From contig JAMDAJ010000042.1 of assembly GCA_023485925.1 (NCBI GenBank), positions 1 to 5,206 on the forward strand: a DNA stretch of 5,206 bases. The letters run 5' to 3'. The position numbers and the translations under genes are program-made. The notes below the pieces were generated by a model that was not told the origin of the DNA, did no database searches, and saw only the letters and a program-made list of their open reading frames with translations. Of the stretch, positions 1-4,933 are shown one piece after another; within the stretch, counting starts at the first letter, position 1; every line of letters begins with the position of its first letter. Source of the DNA: Patescibacteria group bacterium (GTDB lineage Bacteria > Patescibacteriota > Doudnabacteria > UBA920 > 2-01-FULL-50-11).

Positions 1-307
1 CGTAGAACTTCGCGGTGGTTTTATCCAAAGCCATAAATTTGTACTTGAGTATCCCGGCCAGATGCTCCGCCACCGGCTGCAATGACTTTTCCTTGTCCCA
101 GGTTTTTGGCCGGTCGAGGTGTGCGATGATGACGACTTTGCATTGATTGGATAAAAGATGTTTAATGGTCGGCAGGGCATGCTGAAGGCGAAAATCGTCG
201 GCGACAGCCATTTGCCCATTCCTCTCTTCCAACGGCAAATCCAAATCCGCCCGCAACAGCACGGTTTTGTTTTTGACATCAGCTTTTTCTAACGAGCACA
301 AAATCAT
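1..307 (-). CDS. pgk: phosphoglycerate kinase, N-terminal part (cut by window edge)
   Basis: Phosphoglycerate kinase transfers the acyl phosphate of 1,3-bisphosphoglycerate to ADP, the first ATP-yielding step of lower glycolysis, in the cytosol. Only the first 102 codons are present; the gene runs off base 1, and the family is normally about 390-420 residues, so this is the 3-phosphoglycerate-binding N-domain. Recognisable are RADLDLP at residues 19-25 (family norm RVDFNVP), DDFRLQHALPTI at 37-48 (norm DDxRIxAxLPTI) and AHLDRP at 62-67 (norm SHLGRP). The substrate-binding Arg19, Asp21, Arg40, His63 and Arg66 are kept, while the usual Asn of RVDFNVP is Asp23 and the usual Gly of HLGRP is Asp65. 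ATG at 305-307 is the first possible start: an in-frame TGA lies six codons upstream. A GAAGG at 320-324 is a weak, distant ribosome site. It follows gap by 44 nt and is probably co-transcribed with it. Confidence 0.93.
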   Translation of the reverse strand, partial: MILCSLEKADVKNKTVLLRADLDLPLEERNGQMAVADDFRLQHALPTIKHLLSNQCKVVIIAHLDRPKTWDKEKSLQPVAEHLAGILKYKFMALDKTTAKFY

Positions 308-351
308 ATACTTATCTGACCTTCAACAAGCTTGGGTAACAAGGATTCACG

Positions 352-1365
352 TCAACTCATCACCAAATTCACTTCCTCCACCAGCCGGTTGGCGTAACCC
401 CACTCGTTGTCGTACCAGGCGTAAACTTTCACCAAATCGCCGCCGATGATTTTTGTTAACGCCGAGTCAACGATAGCCGAATGCGGGTTGCCGATGATAT
501 CGGAAGAGACGATGGGGTCCGTGGCCACTTCCAAAATTTTCGGGAATTTTTTAGCGTAGGCCGCAAAGGCGGCGTTGACCGCCTCCGCTGTGGTTTGTTT
601 CTTGACGACCACCGTGAAATCGGAAATCGACCCGGTCGCGACCGGCACGCGTAGCGCCATCCCGTCGAACTTTCCGGATAATATCGGCACGGCTAAAGCG
701 GCGGCGGAAGCGACACCGGAAGTGGTGGGAATGATATTGAGACCAGCCGCCCGCGCGCGGCGCAGATCTTTTTTCAAAGCCGGCGGCGGCCCGTCCACCA
801 AATTCTGTTCGGCGGTATAGGCGTGCACGGTGGTGACGAACCCTTTGGCGATGCCAAAATTCTGTTCCAAAATCGCGGCTACCGGCGCCACGGAATTCGT
901 GGTGCAGGAGGCGCAGGAAATCACGTCTTGGCGCTTATATTGTTTTTCGTTCACCCCAAGCAAAATCATTTCCACTTCACCGCTTTTCACCGGCGCGGAG
1001 ATGATGACGCGTTTCGCCCCGGCTTGAAGATGAGCCCGGGCCAGTCCATCTTTTACAAAACGACCCGTACATTCCAAAACCACGTCAACCTTTTGCGATT
1101 TCCATGGAATTAACGTGGGGTCTTTCTCAGCGAACACAGGGATTTTCCGGCCGGCAACGGTGATATGCTTGTCCCCAAACCCGACTTTTGGGGCAAAACC
1201 GCGATAAACTGAATCGTATTTTAGAAGATGAGCTAAAGTCTCGATGTCCATCAAATCGTTTATGGCGACCACCTGCGCGGTTTCCTTAGTTTGGGCAATC
1301 TTAAACGCCGCCCGGCCGATGCGGCCGAAGCCGTTGATACCCACTCGAATTTTCCCGATTTTCAT
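352..1365 (-). CDS. gap: type I glyceraldehyde-3-phosphate dehydrogenase
   Basis: Oxidises and phosphorylates glyceraldehyde-3-phosphate to 1,3-bisphosphoglycerate, with NAD(P)+ as acceptor; cytosolic, normally a tetramer. With the start at 1365 it is 337 residues, the usual family length. Visible are the Rossmann motif GINGFGRIGR (9-18), an Asp37 in AINDL that favours NAD+, the active-site segment SCASCTTNS (150-158) with catalytic Cys154, catalytic His181 in HAYTAEQ, the DLRRARAAGLNIIPTTSG block (200-217), Arg239 in LRVPVATGS and the C-terminal WYDNEWGY (317-324). Oddities: the usual Asn in SNASCTTNC is Cys151 and the usual second Cys is Ser158, and there is a small PPPA insertion before the KKDLRRAR segment. 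The open frame extends to an ATG at 1449, but that codon sits in the terminator loop and upstream of the promoter, so the 28-residue extension is not used. The gene opens a new transcription unit and is followed by pgk. Confidence 0.96.
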   Translation of the reverse strand: MKIGKIRVGINGFGRIGRAAFKIAQTKETAQVVAINDLMDIETLAHLLKYDSVYRGFAPKVGFGDKHITVAGRKIPVFAEKDPTLIPWKSQKVDVVLECTGRFVKDGLARAHLQAGAKRVIISAPVKSGEVEMILLGVNEKQYKRQDVISCASCTTNSVAPVAAILEQNFGIAKGFVTTVHAYTAEQNLVDGPPPALKKDLRRARAAGLNIIPTTSGVASAAALAVPILSGKFDGMALRVPVATGSISDFTVVVKKQTTAEAVNAAFAAYAKKFPKILEVATDPIVSSDIIGNPHSAIVDSALTKIIGGDLVKVYAWYDNEWGYANRLVEEVNLVMS

Positions 1366-1404
1366 AAGTTTTTTGTTTCTAAAAAAGTTAAATTCTTTGA
1401 GATT

Positions 1405-1433
1405 ATTATAAAATATTTGCAAGGATTTTGCAA
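1405..1433 (-). promoter_or_regulatory. sigma70-type promoter for gap-pgk
   Basis: Reading the minus strand, TTGCAA (1428-1433, 4 of 6 to the -35 consensus) is followed by exactly 17 nt and then TATAAT (1405-1410, perfect -10). Transcription would start near the A at about 1398, giving a leader of roughly 33 nt before the gap ATG at 1365. The leader has no recognisable Shine-Dalgarno sequence. The -35 box overlaps the T-run of the preceding terminator by two bases. Confidence 0.8.
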
Positions 1434-1458
1434 AAAAACCGGCAATCATGGCCGGTTT
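1432..1458 (-). terminator. intrinsic terminator after the galT-tpiA-rpiB-kinase unit
   Basis: On the minus strand a perfect 8-bp stem, AAACCGGC (1451-1458) with GCCGGTTT (1436-1443), closes a 7-nt loop (CATGATT) and runs into an unbroken series of T, seven in all from 1438 to 1432. It begins 16 nt after the kinase stop codon. The stem is GC-rich at its core, as expected of Rho-independent terminators. On the plus strand the same hairpin is followed by TTTGGAG and would terminate poorly, so its direction fits the gene order. Confidence 0.85.
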
Positions 1459-1474
1459 GGAGTATTTTTAGATT

Positions 1475-2452
1475 CTATATCTTCCGTGGCCGATAGCCGG
1501 GCTTGCTTTTGAGTAGAGCTAAAATCCGGAATTTCTCGGGAAGCCCGGTGTGAACGCCGATATGCCCAATCTCGCCCGCGGCCGAAACACTACCCCAGCG
1601 CAGCGCTTCTTCGACTGTTTGGCCGAATGCGACCGCGGCGGTAAAACCGGAAGCAAAAGCATCTCCCGCGCCGGTTGAGTCCACGCGCTTAGCCGGAAAA
1701 GCGGAAATGCGCAAAAATTTCCCGGAAGAAAAAACGTAAGCCCCCCTGCCCCCGTCAGTGATGACCGGAACACCAGCGCCGAAGTCGTATAATTTTTTTA
1801 ATAGCGGCCTAGGCGCGACGGTGGCAAGTCCCGAGAGCTTCTGCGCCTCCTCCAGATTCAGAAATAGCAGATCAGTCGCCCCAAGCAACTTGATAACTGC
1901 CGAACGCGCGCTTACCAGTTGCCGTGAACCGGGATTAAAAGCCAACCGAAAATCCCCAGCCCGCCGGTTTGCATAGATGCGGTCGTAAACCGGTTTGTAT
2001 TCTTGCCCGAGTGAGGTGAGATATACCCAAGTAGATCGGAGTTGAGGAAGCCGTCGGTAATTTTTTTCGTCATGATATCCCAAAATCGTCCGTTCGCCAC
2101 CAGTCACGATGATGACGGTTTTATCAGTGACGGTGCCTCTTTGCCGCACCACCAACCCCATGCCAATTTTTTCTCTGCGCATCACTTCCAGAATATGCTC
2201 GGCCTCATGATCGTCGCCGAGCACGGTTGCGACCGCCGCGCGTAGGCCCAGCCGGGAAAAATTCACGGCGGCATTGAGCGCGTTGCCGCCGGAGAACGCG
2301 CCGAATTCCGAAACTGAAAGTTTCTGGGCGTAAGCCAGGCCCAAAAATTTCCGGCCGCCCGGCCCGGAAAAAATTTTGAACCTGTCGAGTTTCAAAAACT
2401 GGTCAGCCTTGCAATCGCCAACCGTAACGACGTCATAACGTTTATTTGCCAT
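1475..2452 (-). CDS. PfkB-family carbohydrate (ribokinase-like) kinase
   Basis: ATP-dependent kinase of the PfkB/ribokinase superfamily, 325 residues, cytosolic. Evidence: the N-terminal YDVVTVGD strand (6-13), motif 1 GGNALNAAVNFSRLG (55-69), GERTILGYH (119-127), the NxxE metal motif at Asn199-Glu202 in LNLEEA, ITDGGRGAYVF (231-241), and the C-terminal signature DSTGAGDAF (258-266) with the catalytic base Asp264 and anion-hole glycines. There is a longer than usual segment (about residues 25-52) between the first strand and motif 1, a form I associate with CPR kinases. The substrate cannot be read from the motifs: ribokinase, adenosine kinase, 1-phosphofructokinase, LacC and PfkB-type 6-phosphofructokinase all share them. 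The ATG at 2450-2452 overlaps the end of the isomerase gene by 11 nt, which suggests translational coupling; no Shine-Dalgarno is seen. It ends with TAG and is followed by the terminator. Neighbouring glycolytic genes make a sugar-phosphate substrate plausible. Confidence 0.92.
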   Translation of the reverse strand: MANKRYDVVTVGDCKADQFLKLDRFKIFSGPGGRKFLGLAYAQKLSVSEFGAFSGGNALNAAVNFSRLGLRAAVATVLGDDHEAEHILEVMRREKIGMGLVVRQRGTVTDKTVIIVTGGERTILGYHDEKNYRRLPQLRSTWVYLTSLGQEYKPVYDRIYANRRAGDFRLAFNPGSRQLVSARSAVIKLLGATDLLFLNLEEAQKLSGLATVAPRPLLKKLYDFGAGVPVITDGGRGAYVFSSGKFLRISAFPAKRVDSTGAGDAFASGFTAAVAFGQTVEEALRWGSVSAAGEIGHIGVHTGLPEKFRILALLKSKPGYRPRKI

Positions 2453-2885
2453 TTTCGATGTCTGAAATCATCTTATTGCACTCCACAAAATAATCGATGC
2501 CGGAAAAAGAGGTGGAAAGCCAGGTGCCCACGATGTTCTTAGCCAATTCCAAGGCAATGAAGTTCGAAGGCAGGCAAAGAACGTTGGAATTGTCTTCCAT
2601 CCGGGTTTTTTCCGCCAGCTCCTCGCTCCAAACCACGGAGGCGTGGATTTTTTTTATCTTGTTGGCCGCGATGGCCATGCCAGCGCCGGTACCGGAAACC
2701 AGGATGCCGCGCGAATTCAATTCTTCCGCCACGTGCTCCGCAACGGCCCGCGCGCATTCCGGATAGGGTTGCCGCTCTTTTTTTTCGGGGCCGAGGTCCT
2801 TAAGTTTATACCCACGAAGCGCGAGATATTCTTTGATGCCTTCTTTCATCTCAAACCCGGACTGGTCGGATGCGATGTATATCAT
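2442..2885 (-). CDS. rpiB: RpiB/LacA/LacB-family sugar-phosphate isomerase, divergent active site
   Basis: Family of aldose-ketose isomerases that includes ribose-5-phosphate isomerase B and the LacA/LacB galactose-6-phosphate isomerase subunits. At 147 residues it has the normal length. The fold is clear from MIYIASDQSGFEMKEGIKEY (1-20), YPECARAVAEHV (41-52), SGTGAGMAIAANK (64-76), RMEDNSNVLCLP (95-106) and the C-terminal LSTSFSG (123-129). Compared with the family pattern as I know it, the His of SDHAGFE is Gln8, the catalytic Cys of CGTGIGM is Ser64, the His of HNDANVL is Glu97, and the phosphate-binding RHxRR segment reads YFVEC (132-136). Thr66 and Tyr41 remain. Ser in place of Cys is known in some RpiB enzymes, but the combined changes suggest a different substrate or a lost activity. 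The gene starts 11 nt after tpiA and its TAA lies 11 nt inside the kinase gene. The symbol denotes family only. Confidence 0.87.
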   Translation of the reverse strand: MIYIASDQSGFEMKEGIKEYLALRGYKLKDLGPEKKERQPYPECARAVAEHVAEELNSRGILVSGTGAGMAIAANKIKKIHASVVWSEELAEKTRMEDNSNVLCLPSNFIALELAKNIVGTWLSTSFSGIDYFVECNKMISDIENGK

Positions 2886-2896
2886 ATGTCGAAAAA

Positions 2897-3643
2897 TTAA
2901 ATATCAAATTCCTGAAGGATCCGTTTGAATTCGTCCGGTCTTAAACTCGCGCCGCCGACCAAGAAACCGTCAATCCGCCCGAAAACGCGATAAGATTTAA
3001 AAGTCGCTTTGTCCACACTGCCGCCATAAAGCACGGATACTGCCGCGACCCGGGAGCCAAAACGCTGCGTGGCCAGCCGCCGCAAAAACCCGGCCATGCC
3101 CGCGACTTCGTCAGCGCTGACGCGCTTGCCGCCGAAAGTGCTGATGGCGTACGCCGGTTCAAAAACCAAAACGGTCCTGCTCAAGGACTTCAAACCGCCG
3201 ACAGCCGCGCGGAATTGCCGACGGATGGCGATTTTGAGTTTGCTTTCGGAAACGCCAGCAGAAAGTCCCCCGCCCAAACATAAAAAGGGTGTTAAACCGG
3301 CGGCAAGCGCGGCGCGGAGTTTGCAGTTGACCATCTTATCGTCCTCGGCAAAATATTTCCGCCGTTCCGAATGGCCTAAAATAACATAACGAGCACCGGC
3401 ACTTCTTAATTGCGCCGGCGAAATCCCGCCGGTGTAAGCCCCCTCTTGTTCCCACAAACAGTCCTGGCCGCCAAAAGCCATTTTGCGGCCGAATCGCTGT
3501 GATAGCGGCTGCAAAAACACCCCGGGGGGGCAAACCACGAGCTGGCTATTCCGTGACGGCTTGTAAGCTCCGGCGAGTTTAAACGCCTGCGATAAACTTT
3601 CAGGATTCATTTTCCAGTTTGCGACAACAAGTCTTTTTTTCAT
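2897..3643 (-). CDS. tpiA: triose-phosphate isomerase
   Basis: Interconverts dihydroxyacetone phosphate and glyceraldehyde-3-phosphate; cytosolic TIM barrel, normally a dimer. The 248-residue length is typical. Catalytic residues are all present: Asn9 and Lys11 in ANWKMN, His91 in ILGHSERR (88-95) and Glu162 in FEPAYAIST (161-169). Also visible are the conserved Glu100 after HSERRKYFAE, LYGGSV (205-210) and DGFLVGGASL (225-234), which form the phosphate site. Unusual points: phosphate-gripping loop 6 reads PAYAISTF where PVWAIGTG is normal, and the usual CxGE motif is CLGG (122-125). ATG at 3641-3643 gives the standard MKKRLVVANWKMN start; GGAG at 3658-3661 is 14 nt away, with a TTTTTTT run between. 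The gene lies 9 nt after galT and 11 nt before the isomerase, so it is inside the same operon, away from its usual partners gap and pgk but close to them. Confidence 0.95.
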   Translation of the reverse strand: MKKRLVVANWKMNPESLSQAFKLAGAYKPSRNSQLVVCPPGVFLQPLSQRFGRKMAFGGQDCLWEQEGAYTGGISPAQLRSAGARYVILGHSERRKYFAEDDKMVNCKLRAALAAGLTPFLCLGGGLSAGVSESKLKIAIRRQFRAAVGGLKSLSRTVLVFEPAYAISTFGGKRVSADEVAGMAGFLRRLATQRFGSRVAAVSVLYGGSVDKATFKSYRVFGRIDGFLVGGASLRPDEFKRILQEFDI

Positions 3644-3652
3644 AAAAAAATA

Positions 3653-4651
3653 TTAATCTCCCCGTAAATATTCCGCCGCCGCCTCCGGCGCCACGACATT
3701 GACGTAAATTTCCGTACCCAGCTCCAATCCCGCCCAGACGTTAATGCGCGGCATAATCACAAGATGCCAGTGATACGCTTTCTCGTTATGATGCACGTGC
3801 TGGCTGCGGGAGAACGGCATAGTGTGGATATAATAATTATACGCCGGATCGCCGAGCTTGTAGTAGAGCCGGCCCAGCACCGTCTTTAAAACCTTGGCCA
3901 GTTCGAGGCGTTGCCCTTCGGTCAATTGATAAAAATTCGCCTGATGAATTTTTGGCAAAACGCGCATCTGGTACGGCATTTTGCTTTCAAAAGGGCAGAT
4001 CACCAAAAAATTTTCGGTTTCTAAAACCACTCGTCGCTTTTCAGCGATCTCGTGTTCGATGATATCGCAGTAAATACAACGGTCAAAGAGATCGAAATGA
4101 TGATGGCAGCCGCGCAATTCCTCCGCCACGTGCGGACCCGAAAACGGCATAGCGAAGATCTGCGAATGCGGGTGGACCAAAGATGCGCCACCCAGCTTCC
4201 CGTGATTTTGGATGATATGCACGTAACGCACCGACTCGTGCTGCGAAAGTTCTTGAAGGCGTTCGATGAATATCTGCAAAGTGGCATCAACAAGCTCCAC
4301 CGGCTGCAACGCCGTTGGCAAATTATGAAAACGCGTAATGACCACCTCGTGCGAGCCGATACCGGGCAGCCGCACATAAAAATTCCCCCGCACCTCGTGA
4401 GGGTGTTTAAGATCCAAAAGGCCGAATTTATTGGGCACCACGCGTACGAGCCAATCGCGGCCTTTGCGGAATTCCGTTATCTGCGGCGGGGTCTTGCCCT
4501 CGTTCCCCGGGCAGAAAAAGCAGGCCGGAACCAGTTCCGGGAGATTCGTGGGAGTCGCCGGCTCTTTTTTGAATTCGTTCGGCCGGGCGATCCGGGTGGG
4601 CGCGATCAAAACCCACTCCTTCGTGACGATGTCTTGGCGAAATTCCGACAT
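3653..4651 (-). CDS. galT: galactose-1-phosphate uridylyltransferase family protein
   Basis: Histidine-triad-superfamily nucleotidylyltransferase. Canonical GalT exchanges UDP-glucose and galactose-1-phosphate for UDP-galactose and glucose-1-phosphate through a uridylyl-histidine intermediate. The 332-residue protein shows Zn-site Cys44 and Cys47 (CFFC), His109 and His160 as probable further zinc ligands, and the active-site block HGKLGGASLVHPHSQ (150-164), in which His162 is the nucleophile and Gln164 the residue typical of the uridylyltransferases. A second metal site is suggested by Glu178, His276 and His294/His296 (YHWHLVIMP). An extra pair, Cys192/Cys195 (CIYC), lies in a CxxC context found in some bacterial subfamilies. 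The ending LELGTEIYVNVVAPEAAAEYLR is family-typical. Related ADP-glucose phosphorylases share the HPHSQ-like core, so substrate is uncertain. The ATG at 4649-4651 has only a weak AGAG before it. No galK or galE lies in the window. First gene of a four-gene operon. Confidence 0.9.
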   Translation of the reverse strand: MSEFRQDIVTKEWVLIAPTRIARPNEFKKEPATPTNLPELVPACFFCPGNEGKTPPQITEFRKGRDWLVRVVPNKFGLLDLKHPHEVRGNFYVRLPGIGSHEVVITRFHNLPTALQPVELVDATLQIFIERLQELSQHESVRYVHIIQNHGKLGGASLVHPHSQIFAMPFSGPHVAEELRGCHHHFDLFDRCIYCDIIEHEIAEKRRVVLETENFLVICPFESKMPYQMRVLPKIHQANFYQLTEGQRLELAKVLKTVLGRLYYKLGDPAYNYYIHTMPFSRSQHVHHNEKAYHWHLVIMPRINVWAGLELGTEIYVNVVAPEAAAEYLRGD

Positions 4652-4668
4652 GGAAAAACTCTATTTTT

Positions 4669-4740
4669 AACGATTAACGATTGACATTTGACATAATTGG
4701 CTTTGCAAATTTGTCAATGGTCAAACGTCAATTGTTACTA
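4669..4740. repeat. opposed heptad repeats forming a long inverted repeat
   Basis: The spacer before galT is built of 7-bp units. One arm reads, in phase from 4669, AACGATT, AACGATT, GACATTT, GACATAA, and contains TTGACAT twice in tandem (4681-4694). The other arm reads GTCAATG (4713), GTCAAAC (4720), GTCAATT (4727), then degenerate GTTACTA, which runs into the stop codon of the small gene. TTGAC boxes thus recur every 7 bp and face GTCAA boxes. Bases 4675-4692 and 4720-4737 are inverted repeats matching at 16 of 18 positions, and 4696-4701 can pair further with 4713-4718 around a TTTGCAAATTT loop. Read toward galT it contains a perfect TTGACA (4712-4717), but I see no good -10 at proper spacing. 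No U-run follows, so it is not a standard terminator. Its role is unknown: operator, mRNA structure, or expanded microsatellite. Confidence 0.75.
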
Positions 4741-4887
4741 TCGCGTCTGCTGCAGCTCGTAGACCTGCTGATCGATCTCGGCCACGTTGATGGCGATCCA
4801 GCCGGTGAGGGCGATAAGAGCAAAAACCGCCGCCGCAATCGCCCAGATCAGATACCGGTATGCCTTCGGCAAAATTTCATTGTTCAT
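4738..4887 (-). CDS. small single-pass membrane protein, 49 residues
   Basis: A short open frame from ATG (4885-4887) to TAG (4738-4740), not recognised as any family. It begins MNNEILPKAYRYLIW, has one hydrophobic segment of about 22 residues (roughly 13-34: LIWAIAAAVFALIALTGWIAI, with only Thr28 and Gly29 polar or small near the end) and finishes with a polar tail of about 15 residues (VAEIDQQVYELQQTR) that could form a short amphipathic helix. Positive charges (Lys8, Arg11) precede the membrane segment, so the C-terminal tail may face outward. GC-rich coding sequence bounded by AT-rich spacers supports real coding. It sits 46 nt after an unrecognised gene and 86 nt before galT. There is no Shine-Dalgarno; the ATG is preceded by AAAATTTTT. 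It could be a subunit of an envelope complex or belong with the upstream gene; no function can be assigned. Confidence 0.7.
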   Translation of the reverse strand: MNNEILPKAYRYLIWAIAAAVFALIALTGWIAINVAEIDQQVYELQQTR

Positions 4888-4933
4888 AAAAATTTTGATG
4901 TTAATTTTGGCGGCTCGACCCCGCCGCTTCCTT

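Noticed and set aside
308..351. A CTTG/CAAG hairpin in the gap-pgk spacer as a possible terminator or attenuator
   Set aside because: The stem is 4 bp, there is no T-run, and gap and pgk are commonly co-transcribed, so nothing beyond an ordinary spacer is supported.
575..1113. Several plus-strand frames of 65-96 codons opposite gap
   Set aside because: They are shadows of the gap coding sequence with no motifs, ribosome sites or promoters of their own.
1366..1449. A 28-residue N-terminal extension of gap from the ATG at 1447-1449
   Set aside because: The ATG lies in the loop of the terminator and upstream of the predicted transcription start, and the family protein begins at the MKIGKIRVGINGFGRIGR start.
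4052..4684. A 210-codon open frame on the plus strand opposite galT
   Set aside because: It is antisense to a well-supported gene, its translation shows no family motifs, and all other genes are on the minus strand. It arises from the codon composition of galT.
4689..4717. A sigma70 promoter for galT using the perfect TTGACA at 4712-4717
   Set aside because: The hexamers at 16-17 nt spacing (TATGTC or ATGTCA) match the -10 consensus poorly, and TTGACA is simply one unit of the heptad array. A promoter here is possible but not supported.
4909..4925. A GC-rich hairpin (GGCGG/CCGCC, 7-nt loop) after the unrecognised upstream gene, considered as a terminator
   Set aside because: The stem is only 5 bp and on the minus strand is followed by AAAATTAAC rather than a T-run; on the plus strand it is not downstream of any gene.
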